Notes: generated by a model from the letters alone, not told the origin. A stretch of DNA of 55,140 nt from Fidelibacterota bacterium (GCA_004124475.1 SCKK01000021.1:1-55140), one strand, 5' to 3'; numbered from the stretch's first letter, positions 26,759 to 36,392 are shown. Translations and numbers: made by a program.

Positions 26759-27052
26759 TTTTTCTCCTTTAATTCTACTCTGTTTTTTTGAATGATCATC
26801 TATTTTACTGTATCGCCGGCCTGTCCAGCTTCCCTGCAGGCATCCGATGGGCAGTCAAGCAGGGAATTTCTCCGCAAGATCTTTTGGAAATATTTGTTGT
26901 GAATAAACATGGGAATGGTCTGTTGTTTTTTGCCTACTGTCTAATGCATACTGACCAATAACCACTCACCAGTAACCAAATTAAATACACCTTCATCTTT
27001 TCAAATCCTCTCTACATGTTGGGGCTATGTTCTAGAAACCATCAATTTTAAA
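26759..27052. other. Gap with an imperfect hairpin and low-complexity words
   Basis: TTCCCTGC (26830-26837) pairs with GCAGGGAA (26859-26866) in a GC-rich island that belongs to the dispersed palindrome set. Near 26960-26980 low-complexity words of the ACCACTCACCAGTAACC type appear. The mutase promoter must lie here. No gene seen. Confidence 0.45.
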
Positions 27053-28216
27053 TCAAATGGTTAATTTCCCAAGGATAACGGCTTTTTTAGCACCAGTTAC
27101 AAACGGAATATTTGCCGGTATCCCTTTTAAATAGGCAGCAGCAAGTATTGCAAATCCCAAAGCCTCTTTGATATCGGGATCTACTCCCACTTCATTTGAT
27201 GAGATTACTCGAATAGAGCTAAATTCCTTCTGCAGCATTTTCATGACCGCCTGGTTGTGAACCCCGCCCCCACTAATAATGATCTGAGAAACCGTTTTGA
27301 AATCCGTATACTGCCGACAATTTACCACGATGGAACGAGTAGTAAAAAGGGATAATGTGGCGAATAAGTCTTCCATGTCCCATTGAGAATAGTTGGGTAT
27401 TTTTTTTCGTATCCAACTTTCTCCGAAATAATCCCTTCCAGTTGATTTTGGAGGTTTTTTCGTGATAAAAGGATCTTTCAGCCAATTTGAAATAGATTCC
27501 TCATCCGGCTTACCCTTTAAGCCCATTGGAGAACTTTCAAACCCATCGAATCCAAACAAATGACGTGCTTCATCAATGAGCGCCATACCCGGGCCGGTAT
27601 CAAAGCCAATCACCGGTGAATCACTGTGGCGAGGTGGTAAAAAGGTTATATTTGCAACACCCCCCAGATTTATGGCAATGATGCTGTCTTCCTCTTGTTG
27701 AAATAGGCATTGATCTACAAAAGGGATAAGTGGTGCGCCGGTTCCCCCAACTGAAATATCCCGGGCACGAAAATCGGAGATCACGGGAACACCCAGGGCT
27801 TCGGCCAAAAAGGAAGGCTCTCCAATCTGAAGTGTCGCTTCACCGCTGATATGGTGGATAGTCTGACCGTGCATTCCAACAGCGTCAATTTTATCAATTC
27901 CCAATTCTGATAAAAATCTGGCTGTTTGCTCTGCGTAATACCGCCCTAATTGATAATGAGTTTCACAAACAATCTCAGTCGGTCCTGATAGGCAAGTCCT
28001 GATACTTTCTTTGATTGCTGGGTGAAAGGAGACGGTTTGTGAACCCAACACTCGTGTTTGAAATGAATGTTTGTCCAAAGGATCCTGCGGAGAATAATCA
28101 ACATCAGCAAGACAAATATCGAGTCCATCCATAGACGTTCCGGACATTAACCCTACGACTCTGAGGGGATTTTTTGTTGATAGTTGATGTAATTTAGTGT
28201 AAAGGAATTTCTTCAT
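27053..28216 (-). CDS. anmK: Anhydro-N-acetylmuramic acid kinase
   Basis: A 387-residue sugar kinase that opens and phosphorylates 1,6-anhydro-MurNAc to MurNAc-6-P during cell-wall recycling. VVGLMSGTSMDGLDICLADV near residue 20, GMHGQTIHHISG near residue 114, AINLGGVANITFLP near residue 178 and GFDTGPGMALIDEA near residue 200 are all AnmK signatures. MurQ, the next enzyme in the pathway, is the upstream neighbour on the same strand after a 295-bp repeat-rich gap. Confidence 0.94.
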   Translation of the reverse strand: MKKFLYTKLHQLSTKNPLRVVGLMSGTSMDGLDICLADVDYSPQDPLDKHSFQTRVLGSQTVSFHPAIKESIRTCLSGPTEIVCETHYQLGRYYAEQTARFLSELGIDKIDAVGMHGQTIHHISGEATLQIGEPSFLAEALGVPVISDFRARDISVGGTGAPLIPFVDQCLFQQEEDSIIAINLGGVANITFLPPRHSDSPVIGFDTGPGMALIDEARHLFGFDGFESSPMGLKGKPDEESISNWLKDPFITKKPPKSTGRDYFGESWIRKKIPNYSQWDMEDLFATLSLFTTRSIVVNCRQYTDFKTVSQIIISGGGVHNQAVMKMLQKEFSSIRVISSNEVGVDPDIKEALGFAILAAAYLKGIPANIPFVTGAKKAVILGKLTI

Positions 28217-28511
28217 TAGAGTTCCTACAGAACAATGTTTATCGGCGACATTCGTAAAACGTGATTCGTGATTCGTGATGCGTGATTCGTGAAACGTGAT
28301 TCGCTTGCCCTCCGCCAGCTGGCGGAAAGGAGCGTACTGGGGTGATACGTGAACACTTGAATACTGATCCTTGGTTCTTGTTTCTTAGTCACTGGTAACT
28401 GGTTACTGGTTACTGGTCACTGGTTATTAGTACTACCACTCCACCACTCACCAGCTACCACTCACAACTTCCTCAGCCTTATCCCGAAGCTTCGGGACTT
28501 AGCCTTTTCAA
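28217..28511. repeat. Intergenic block of low-complexity words and two palindromes
   Basis: Between anmK and murQ lie: 28260-28303, irregular tandem words of CGTGATTCGTGATTCGTGAT type; the perfect palindrome TCCGCCAGCTGGCGGA (28311-28326); 28388-28428, words of ACTGGTTACTGGTTACTGGT type; CCACTCACCAGCTACCACTC near 28440-28465; and the perfect palindrome TCCCGAAGCTTCGGGA (28482-28497). No coding sequence. Confidence 0.7.
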
Positions 28512-29441
28512 TTAATTCGCGCAGCTATGTTCTTCAGGACTCTCAATAACCGGTCTGAGAAAACCATTGTGTTCTGCAAGTATTTCCTTTGCCCTGTTAA
28601 AGTCACAATTTCTAAGACACATAACAACCGCTGTTTTTACTTCCTTATTAGCCTGAAATAATAATTTTTTTGCACTTTCTCGGTCGATGGAAGTCAACTT
28701 CATAATTATTCGAGTTCCTCTATCAACGAGCTTCTCATTCACCGCTTTCAAATCGACCATAAGATTCCCATATACTTTACCCAATTGAACCATGGTAGCA
28801 GTAGATATCATATTGAGAACCATTTTTGTTGCAGTACCTGACTTCATACGGGTTGAACCGGTGATAACTTCCTGTCCAACATCAATAGCAATCAGAACAT
28901 CAACCTTAACGGGAATCAGGGGTGATGGATTGCATATTAAAAAAACCGTTTTACAGCCAATCTCCTTCCCATACTCTAATGCCCGAATTACATACGGGGT
29001 GGTGCTGCTGCTGGCGATTCCAATGATAATGTCCCCTTTTTTAATTCCGGCATTATTTAAGTCCACAACAGCATTTTCAGGTATATCTTCTGCTCCTTCT
29101 ATTGACCTTCTTAAGGCATCTTCACCCCCTGCGATGATACCATTGAACATTTCCGGTGGTGCTGAAAAAGTAGGGGGACACTCTGCGGCATCAAGCACGC
29201 CCAATCTCCCACTGGTACCTGCACCGATGTAAAAAATGCGGCCACTACTCTTAATGGACTCCACAGTCATCCTGACCACTTTTCGGATTTCGGGAAGAAG
29301 CCTGCCAACTGCTCCCGCAACAATTTTGTCTTCTTCATTGATAACCTGGAGCACCTCAGAAACGGAACGAGTGTCTAAATCCATGGATCGAACATTTTGC
29401 TGTTCGGTTGATAAAATTCCTCTATCTAACGATTTGTTCAT
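28512..29441 (-). CDS. murQ: N-acetylmuramic acid 6-phosphate etherase
   Basis: A SIS-fold lyase that splits the lactyl ether of MurNAc-6-P to give GlcNAc-6-P and lactate, the step after AnmK. IGAGTSGRLGVLDAAECPPT and GSTRMKSGTATKMVLNMIST are the two MurQ signatures. I prefer ATG 29441 (309 residues, MNKSLDRGILSTEQQNVRSM) because AGGAT lies 5 nt upstream; an in-frame GTG at 29465 would add eight residues. The C-terminal helical part (about 250-309) is a UBA-like extension common in the family. Confidence 0.93.
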   Translation of the reverse strand: MNKSLDRGILSTEQQNVRSMDLDTRSVSEVLQVINEEDKIVAGAVGRLLPEIRKVVRMTVESIKSSGRIFYIGAGTSGRLGVLDAAECPPTFSAPPEMFNGIIAGGEDALRRSIEGAEDIPENAVVDLNNAGIKKGDIIIGIASSSTTPYVIRALEYGKEIGCKTVFLICNPSPLIPVKVDVLIAIDVGQEVITGSTRMKSGTATKMVLNMISTATMVQLGKVYGNLMVDLKAVNEKLVDRGTRIIMKLTSIDRESAKKLLFQANKEVKTAVVMCLRNCDFNRAKEILAEHNGFLRPVIESPEEHSCAN

Positions 29442-29614
29442 ATAATCCTGTCGAATAACTTCCACCCATTTAAGTGATAACCTTTAGCATTGTAAAGTTA
29501 GTAAATAATATTACAGATTGTATACCAGATTACCTCACAAAATGTATATATTTGAGAAAGGGAATGCTATCATTTATATAGGCATTAGATAGAAATCGTA
29601 GTATTAGAAAAGTC

Positions 29615-30823
29615 GTGTTAGAACTAACGCTTGCACTTATTGGTCTTGTCCTGTCTGCTTTTTTTTCCGGTAGTGAAATCGCTTTTATTCAGGCAAATCC
29701 TGTTCAAATTGATGTCTGGAAAAAACAAGGGAATTTAAAAGCAAAATATACATCAAAATTTCTAGCAGAACCTGAGAGATTTCTCACAACCTCAATAATA
29801 GGCACCAATTTTGCAAATATCCTCACATCTTCTTTTGCTACGATTGCTCTATTAAGAATCGGTGTACATAGTGTTTGGACGTTTGTTGTAATCACACTTA
29901 CCATTTTAATTTTTGGAGAAATTGTACCAAAGGTAGTTTTTCGCAGCCGGTCTAACAGTTGGGCAGTAGGGGTAACACCCCTTCTCCGAATAGCAGAAAA
30001 ACTACTGTCTCCTATCATCATTCTTGTACAACGGTATTCAAAGATTATCACCGGAAATACCGGGGAAATCCGTTCAAAACATTTGACAAGGGAAGATTTG
30101 AAAATCCTATATTCGGAAATCGAGACAAGCGAAGAATACGAACCGGATGAAAAGGAAGTAATTTCGAATATCATTGACTTCAGTTCTCGTTCTGTAAAGA
30201 CTGCCATGACCCCTGTCTCAGATGTTGTTGCCATCCCTGAAACATATTCCACAGAAGATGCCATTAAAGTTTTAATAGATACAGGATTTTCAAAACTACC
30301 TGTTTATCAAAAAAAAATAGATAAGATTATCGGCGTGGTCTTTCTTCATGATTTATTCAAAAATTCTAAAAATGTTACAGATATTATAAAAACACCCCTT
30401 TTTATCCCAGAATCATTACCTGCAAGCGAAGCCTTAGAAAAACTCAAACGTAATAAATCAAGCATTGCAATCGTACTGGATAAAAGACAAAAAACCGCCG
30501 GGTTAGTCACAATTGAAGGTCTATTAGAAGAACTTTTTGGTGAATTTGAAGATGTTTTCGATGATATGGGAAAAAGAATCACCCAAATATCAGATGGAAA
30601 TCTTGTAGTTGACAGTCTGGTAGAAATTGATGATATAAACAGAAATTATAATTTTGTAATACCCAAAGGAAATTATGAAACCATAGGAGGATTTGTACTT
30701 TCGAGAGCAGCGCGGATACCCAATATAGGGGAAACATTAAATTTTAGCGAATTCAAAGTTAAAGTTCTTCGGAGAACACCCAACAGGTTGGTAAGACTCC
30801 ATCTTTATAAAACACGAGTTTGA
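29615..30823 (+). CDS. CNNM/CorC-type (DUF21-CBS) membrane transporter
   Basis: A 402-residue protein with the three-part layout of the hemolysin-C/CorC family. The DUF21 membrane domain spans about residues 1-150 and opens LVLSAFFSGSEIAFIQANPV. A CBS pair (about 190-310) includes AMTPVSDVVAIPETYSTEDA. The C-terminal CorC_HlyC domain (about 325-402) includes GNYETIGGFVLSRAARIPNI. Relatives export Mg2+ or Co2+, but the ion is not proven. The start codon is GTG at 29615. A MITE-like element begins 3 bp after the stop. Confidence 0.88.
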   Translation: MLELTLALIGLVLSAFFSGSEIAFIQANPVQIDVWKKQGNLKAKYTSKFLAEPERFLTTSIIGTNFANILTSSFATIALLRIGVHSVWTFVVITLTILIFGEIVPKVVFRSRSNSWAVGVTPLLRIAEKLLSPIIILVQRYSKIITGNTGEIRSKHLTREDLKILYSEIETSEEYEPDEKEVISNIIDFSSRSVKTAMTPVSDVVAIPETYSTEDAIKVLIDTGFSKLPVYQKKIDKIIGVVFLHDLFKNSKNVTDIIKTPLFIPESLPASEALEKLKRNKSSIAIVLDKRQKTAGLVTIEGLLEELFGEFEDVFDDMGKRITQISDGNLVVDSLVEIDDINRNYNFVIPKGNYETIGGFVLSRAARIPNIGETLNFSEFKVKVLRRTPNRLVRLHLYKTRV

Positions 30824-30825
30824 TG

Positions 30826-30911
30826 CCTGAATAATTCACCAGCAAATACAAAATTGTATTATGTGTAGCAATAAATAGTATTATGAAGATATTGCTGATG
30901 AATTATTCAGG
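30826..30911. mobile_element. MITE-like 86-bp inverted-repeat element, copy 2
   Basis: CCTGAATAATTCACCAGCAA (30826-30845) is inverted at 30892-30911 as TTGCTGATGAATTATTCAGG, with one mismatch over 20 bp. The 46-bp core is AT-rich. Same arms and length as at 15406-15491, and again placed directly after a stop codon. No open frame. Together the two copies define a small element family in this genome. Confidence 0.7.
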
Positions 30912-31243
30912 TTAAAAAAGGAACATAATGATTATGAAATTTATCAGGTATTTTTTTCATATAGAATTAACCAGTATTTGATGGATAACATTCAGAGTAG
31001 AGAGCATGAATTTTTCTATACAAATGCAGTAATGCCTCAGTGACGAGGACATAATTGAAGAACCAAGAACCAAAAGTCAAAATTCGTTTATTTTTAAGGA
31101 TATTTGGATATTGGATCTTGGGTCTTTCAGACTATTCTTTCCACCCATAACTAAGGGATTACCAAATGCAATGTGTCTTTATTGTTTTTTGAATTGATAT
31201 TACATATATTGGCATTATCTAGAAACTATCTACTTACTTGTTA
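30912..31243. repeat. Long non-coding direct repeat, copy 1 (before the TIR gene)
   Basis: Starts TTAAAAAAGGA and contains ATTTATCAGGTATTTTTTTC and GTATTTGATGGATAACATTC, then ATGTGTCTTTATTGTTTTTT to ACTTACTTGTTA. The same order is found at 33045-33271. The two copies diverge immediately after ACTTACTTGTTA, within a GTTRRRY-like core (GTTATGC here, GTTAGGT there). This copy carries an extra 142 bp at 31029-31170 flanked by AAATGCA direct repeats. Confidence 0.8.
31029..31163. mobile_element. 135-bp insertion with 7-bp target duplication inside the direct repeat
   Basis: The second repeat copy reads ACAAATGCAATGTGTC without a break. Here AAATGCA occurs twice (31022-31028 and 31164-31170) around 135 bp that begin GTAATGCC and end GGATTACC, weak inverted ends. 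Inside are the low-complexity arms AAGAACCAAGAACCAA (31058-31073) and TTGGATCTTGGGTCTT (31111-31126), inverted with two mismatches. This looks like a small element with a duplicated target. Confidence 0.6.
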
Positions 31244-31246
31244 TGC
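31240..31246 (+). mobile_element. Candidate integron core site GTTATGC (5' end of the TIR cassette)
   Basis: GTTATGC stands at the end of the direct repeat, 45 bp before the TIR start. Its exact reverse complement, GCATAAC, directly follows the TIR stop codon (32033-32039). In an integron cassette the 5' core (G^TTRRRY) and the 3' R'' box (RYYYAAC) must pair when the cassette is circular, and these do over all 7 bases. The middle bases deviate from the strict consensus. Confidence 0.55.
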
Positions 31247-31291
31247 TTATTAAATCAAGAAATGAAGTATAAAGAAATGAGGTATAAGTAA

Positions 31292-32756
<1,465 letters not shown>

Positions 32757-33044
32757 TTACATTATCAAAACGTAAAAAGGAAAAAACATAACCAACCCGT
32801 CAAATTTACAGACATGGTATCCCCGCCTCCTGCGGGCAGGCAGCCAGGGTAAATTGAAGTTAATTCTTTTCAGCTTAGGATCATCCAAAATAGTTACTGT
32901 CCACAAGCAGACTTGTTCAGCGGTTTGGGATTGTATACTCACCTGGTTAAGGGACATTTTGATTGGTGGCAAGATGACTTAAAGATGATTCCCCGCAGGA
33001 TGCTGTGCACTTACCCATTTTCCCTGGATGGGATTTCATGCTGT
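32757..33044. other. Gap after the toxin gene, with a degenerate attC-like stem
   Basis: ACATAAC (32786-32792), TCAAATTTAC (32800-32809), GTAAATTGA (32849-32857) and GTTAATT (32859-32865) are in the order R''-L''-L'-R' of an attC. The L arms pair well but the R boxes poorly, and a GC-rich CCTGC/GCAGG palindrome fills the loop. It may be the remnant of the toxin-antitoxin cassette's attC. No gene is seen in the rest of the gap. Confidence 0.35.
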
Positions 33045-33271
33045 TTTAAAAAGGAGGGATATGGATTATGAATTTTATCAGGTATTTTTTTCATATAGAT
33101 TTATCTAGTATTTGATGGATAACATTCATACTTGGGATGCTTAGCATGATCTGGATAACATACAGAGTAGGGAGTATGAATTTTTCTACACAAATGCAAT
33201 GTGTCTTTATTGTTTTTTGAATTGATATTGCATATATTGGCATTATCCGGAAACTATATACTTACTTGTTA
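33045..33271. repeat. Long non-coding direct repeat, copy 2 (before the membrane protein/ATPase pair)
   Basis: Same order as 30912-31243, without the 142-bp insertion but with a partly duplicated GGATAACATTCA (33117-33128 and 33153-33164). It ends ACTTACTTGTTA, and the next bases form GTTAGGT (33268-33274), which fits the GTTRRRY core consensus exactly. The repeat may contain an attC-like stem itself (CAGAGTAGGGAGTATGAA against ACTATATACTTACTTG). Confidence 0.8.
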
Positions 33272-33274
33272 GGT
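33268..33274 (+). mobile_element. Integron core site GTTAGGT (5' end of the membrane protein/ATPase cassette)
   Basis: GTTAGGT matches GTTRRRY fully. Its exact reverse complement, ACCTAAC, is the R'' box at 34704-34710 after the ATPase gene. The implied cassette runs from 33269 to 34824 (1556 bp) and holds exactly the two overlapping genes. Confidence 0.65.
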
Positions 33275-33315
33275 TGATATTTTAAATCTCTTTCTCAGTG
33301 TGAGAAGGAAACATC

Positions 33316-33708
33316 ATGAAAATAGACCTTGGAGCATCTTTAACAACTTTGTTTACTACAGTTGCGTGTCCCTACATAAGTGGCGTTGCCCTTGAGTCAA
33401 CTATATTAGGCAAAGTAGTAGCGGGTGTGAAAAGACCATTTGTACGTCACCTGTTTCTTGGTCTTGGTTGCTTCGCGATTATTTTCATTTTGGGATTTGT
33501 TGCTCCAATTTCCGATTTCCTTGAATCCCTGATTGAACGCCATGATATGACTACCTATTTCGGAGACAAGATAAAGGCTTATGTTTTCTTAATTGGAATA
33601 GCCACTCTGGCAGTCTCACTTACTCTGACCATAATTCTTTTTCCAATTGATTGGTTACTAACTAGAAAAGACGAAAGTAATGTACGACGCAAACCGCTAT
33701 TTCGATAA
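33316..33708 (+). CDS. Small membrane protein, partner of the ParA/MinD-like ATPase
   Basis: A 130-residue protein of unknown family. It has two clear hydrophobic segments (about residues 45-66, HLFLGLGCFAIIFILGFVAP, and 88-112, YVFLIGIATLAVSLTLTIIL), a possible weaker one at 7-25, and a positively charged C-terminus (RKDESNVRRKPLFR). Charge distribution suggests a cytoplasmic C-terminus. The SD is GAAGGAAA. It overlaps the ATPase gene by 29 bp, so the two proteins are surely made together and likely act as one complex. Confidence 0.65.
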   Translation: MKIDLGASLTTLFTTVACPYISGVALESTILGKVVAGVKRPFVRHLFLGLGCFAIIFILGFVAPISDFLESLIERHDMTTYFGDKIKAYVFLIGIATLAVSLTLTIILFPIDWLLTRKDESNVRRKPLFR

Positions 33709-34675
33709 TAAGATAATATCTTTCCTTAGCGGTAAGGGTGGGACAGGAAAAACGTCAATCGTTACAAACCTAGGGTTCTACCTCGCAATGAACAATGCAA
33801 AAGTGCTATTGCTGGATATGGATTTTTTCACGAGGGGACTCACATTTTATATAACTAAAGGAACAAAGTCTTTTGAGGGAAGCATCTTCGATACATTACG
33901 AGATAAGGAAGATTTTCGATTAACCCCCATACTTCCTGAAAACTTGTATCTTCTTCCTCCGTTTGAAGAGATTTTGGATTTGACTTCGTCTACACAGATT
34001 GATGAAGCATTCAAACTACACAGGGAGTCTTTTGCTCGTTTACTCGACGACTTAAAACAAAAATTTGACTTTATTCTGATTGATCAAAGATCAGGAATCG
34101 ATCCTCTAACAATATCTTCGGCATTGTGCTCTGATGCTTATATCATAGTCACAGAAGAAGATCGTACCTCACAAAGAACTAGCCATCTACTTATGCAAGT
34201 CTTGGAGGATTACAAGAAAAAGCTAGACGTCGGCCGAAAAAACGGTGCATTTCTCGGTTTCATAGTTAATATGTATACAACCAAATTCGGTAGTGATTTG
34301 ATCCAGTTTTTAGAGACCTCAGTCTTTGAGCAAAGGTGCCTAGCAGCAATTCCTCATTTTTCGACTGTCCGTAAAGTCTTTGTAAGAGACGAAATAATGG
34401 TTCAGAAAAGAAAGAATCACTATTTTTCACGTGAAATCAATTCGTTGGCTGAAACACTAAGGGGTCGAAAGGTGCTAAATTCTTTTCTGCGAGCCAAACG
34501 CCGTAGACGTTTAGATCTTCTTATTCCTGCAATAATCGGGATGTTGGCTGTTTATGCTTCGGGTACTAGTTACTTCCTATTTCAGCAGAAGAAATTGCTG
34601 GATGTAGAGGGATTAATGATTACGCTACTACCACTGATTCTATATACAATCTGGTTATTGATTCGCCGAGACTAA
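33680..34675 (+). CDS. ParA/MinD-like ATPase with C-terminal membrane anchor
   Basis: A 331-residue deviant-Walker-A ATPase. SFLSGKGGTGKTSIVTNLGF carries the KGGTGKT motif (residues 19-25), VLLLDMDFFTRGLTFYI the first switch aspartate (near residue 47), and FDFILIDQRSGIDPLT the Walker B strand (near residue 133). IVTEEDRTSQRTSHLLMQVL follows, as in MinD. Residues 270-275 are basic (AKRRRR), and two membrane helices close the protein (about 278-298 and 310-328). MinD itself uses an amphipathic helix, so the double-helix anchor is unusual. No plasmid partition gene (ParB) or MinC/E is nearby. A membrane-surface defence or signalling role is inference from context. Confidence 0.72.
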   Translation: MYDANRYFDNKIISFLSGKGGTGKTSIVTNLGFYLAMNNAKVLLLDMDFFTRGLTFYITKGTKSFEGSIFDTLRDKEDFRLTPILPENLYLLPPFEEILDLTSSTQIDEAFKLHRESFARLLDDLKQKFDFILIDQRSGIDPLTISSALCSDAYIIVTEEDRTSQRTSHLLMQVLEDYKKKLDVGRKNGAFLGFIVNMYTTKFGSDLIQFLETSVFEQRCLAAIPHFSTVRKVFVRDEIMVQKRKNHYFSREINSLAETLRGRKVLNSFLRAKRRRRLDLLIPAIIGMLAVYASGTSYFLFQQKKLLDVEGLMITLLPLILYTIWLLIRRD

Positions 34676-34703
34676 CTCAAAGAGTGAAAGGCTTTATAAA
34701 GCA

Positions 34704-34830
34704 ACCTAACAACAGCTGGAGTTGACGAAGGGCTACTGCTTAATTAGCGGATTTTGTTTCCTCTCGAAGTTATTTTGAAATACCAAGTTAGGTGTCCTAT
34801 CATCCTTCGCAACTCAGCCAAGCGTTAGAT
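34704..34830 (+). mobile_element. attC site, best example in the window
   Basis: R'' ACCTAAC (34704-34710) and R' GTTAGAT (34824-34830) fit the RYYYAAC and GTTRRRY consensus. The inner arms pair as GCTG(G)AGTTG(A)CGAAGG on the left (34715-34731) with CCTTCGCAACTCAGC on the right (34804-34818), 15 base pairs with two unpaired bases on the left strand. Unpaired bases at fixed places in an otherwise long imperfect stem are the hallmark used by integron integrases to choose the strand. The site is 127 bp, within the known range (about 55-150). It begins 28 bp after the ATPase stop and ends 49 bp before selA. Confidence 0.8.
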
Positions 34831-34879
34831 TCTCTTGCATTTGATAAATTCACGCTATATTTTTTAAAATAAGAATATT

Positions 34880-36262
34880 ATGTTGAACTTACGTGAAATT
34901 CCCCCAGTCAATACTATTTTGGATAATATGGATTTATCATCTATTAATCTACCCAGGGCTTACGTGATGACGATCGTTAGAAATGAGTTGACAACCATAC
35001 GTATGGAAATACAGAATGGGCAAGTGATTAAAAATTCTGAGGAGATTTTTAGTCGTATTATGACATCTGTCGAAAGTGTGAATAAACTTGGATTAAAGAG
35101 GGTTATTAATGCAACGGGCATTGTTCTACATACGGGTTTAGGTCGAGCGCCTCTTTCACCGTCAGTTTTAAAGAAAACGGTTTCTCAAATGGAAGGTTAT
35201 ACCTCACTTGAACTGGATCTTACTACGGGAAAGCGAGGGGATCGGACAAAATATATTTCATCATTGCTGAATTCCCTAACTGGCGCTGAAGCATCTCTGG
35301 TTGTAAATAACAATGCGGCTGCGGTTCTGTTAGCGATAAACACGCTGGCTGATAACAAGGAGATCATTATCTCCCGAGGACAACTTGTGGAAATTGGCGG
35401 ATCGTTTAGAATTCCTGATGTTATTGCGAAAAGTGGCGCCAAAATGATGGAGATTGGAACCACAAATCGAACTCACTTCAAAGATTATAAAAATGCTTTA
35501 TCGAATAAAACAGGCGCCATTTTAATTGTCCATACAAGTAATTACCGGGTGGAGGGATTCACAAGCGAGGTGGGAATTAAAGAGCTTTCTGAATTATGTA
35601 AGAAAAAAAGGATTCCCCTGATAGTTGACCTGGGAAGTGGTGCGTTATTTGATCTATCAACTGTGGATATTCCCAAGGAACCTGTAGTTCGTGATGTATT
35701 AAAATTAGGAGCCAGCTTGGTCATGTTTTCCGGTGATAAACTTTTGGGGGGACCCCAAGCAGGTCTGATTTGCGGGGAAAAAAGAATACTATCTCAAATT
35801 TTCAAAAATCCGCTCTATCGTGTATTACGGTGTGATAAAGTCATTATTTCACTTCTTGAGAATACACTAAAAACCTACAAAAAAATCCCTCCGGAAAACG
35901 AAAATTTGACCTATTCCCTATTACTTGCTACATGGAAATCATTGCAGGTGAGGGGAGAATCGATTCTTTCATCACTGGAGAGTGACTCTGTGAAAAAACT
36001 GGAATTATCCGTTGTGCCATCTTGGGTGGAAGCTGGAAGCGGATCTCTTCCAACAGAAAAGATCGAGAGTGCAGCTTTACGATTCCGATGTAAGACGATG
36101 AAACCGACAGTACTGGCTCAAAAATTTCGAGAGTGGGAGATTCCAATCATAGGATATATTACAGGAAACAGGTTTTACATTGATTTAAAAGCTGTGTTGC
36201 CGGAAGAAGATACAATTCTGAGGAAAGCGATTCATGGAATTGGGTTGGAGATTGGGGAATAA
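34880..36262 (+). CDS. selA: L-seryl-tRNA(Sec) selenium transferase
   Basis: A 460-residue PLP enzyme that converts seryl-tRNA(Sec) to selenocysteyl-tRNA. The conserved LKRVINATGIVLHTGLGRAP is near residue 77, VVNNNAAAVLLA near residue 140, IVDLGSGALFDL near residue 250, and the PLP lysine is Lys287 in MFSGDKLLGGPQAG. Length is normal. The start ATG has no clear SD. It lies only 49 bp after the attC, so its native upstream region has been replaced by the cassette array. selB is 3.4 kb downstream instead of adjacent. Confidence 0.95.
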   Translation: MLNLREIPPVNTILDNMDLSSINLPRAYVMTIVRNELTTIRMEIQNGQVIKNSEEIFSRIMTSVESVNKLGLKRVINATGIVLHTGLGRAPLSPSVLKKTVSQMEGYTSLELDLTTGKRGDRTKYISSLLNSLTGAEASLVVNNNAAAVLLAINTLADNKEIIISRGQLVEIGGSFRIPDVIAKSGAKMMEIGTTNRTHFKDYKNALSNKTGAILIVHTSNYRVEGFTSEVGIKELSELCKKKRIPLIVDLGSGALFDLSTVDIPKEPVVRDVLKLGASLVMFSGDKLLGGPQAGLICGEKRILSQIFKNPLYRVLRCDKVIISLLENTLKTYKKIPPENENLTYSLLLATWKSLQVRGESILSSLESDSVKKLELSVVPSWVEAGSGSLPTEKIESAALRFRCKTMKPTVLAQKFREWEIPIIGYITGNRFYIDLKAVLPEEDTILRKAIHGIGLEIGE

Positions 36263-36308
36263 AATTTATTGGATCTTTCCAAATATTGACTGAACTGTTA
36301 TATAATCT

Positions 36309-36322
36309 TTGGGTAGCCTTTT
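36309..36322. repeat. Left arm of a 14-bp inverted repeat around the restriction-modification genes
   Basis: TTGGGTAGCCTTTT is the exact reverse complement of AAAAGGCTACCCAA at 38525-38538. It sits 47 bp after selA. GGGTA (36311-36315) can also pair with TACCC a few bases on (36326-36330) and is followed by a T-rich stretch, so it may double as a weak selA terminator. Confidence 0.65.
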
Positions 36323-36392
36323 AATTACCCATTTTTATTGTTGAATTATTTTAATTGGAAGTTTATTCTATTATATATATTTACCGCTGAAA

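Noticed and set aside
28260-28428. Tandem words taken as a CRISPR array
   Set aside because: The repeats are 6-12 bp, irregular and have no unique spacers; no cas gene is in the window.
30826-30911. MITE-like element as an attC site
   Set aside because: The arms are almost perfectly complementary for 20 bp, lack bulged bases, and do not contain GTTRRRY or RYYYAAC boxes.
33680-34675. Plasmid partition ParA or an integrated plasmid
   Set aside because: No ParB, parS-like repeats or replication gene nearby; the C-terminal membrane helices are not found in plasmid ParA.
34676-34879. tRNA(Sec) gene upstream of selA
   Set aside because: The strong stem there has attC boxes and bulges. There is no cloverleaf, no TCA anticodon arm, no T-loop consensus and no CCA end.
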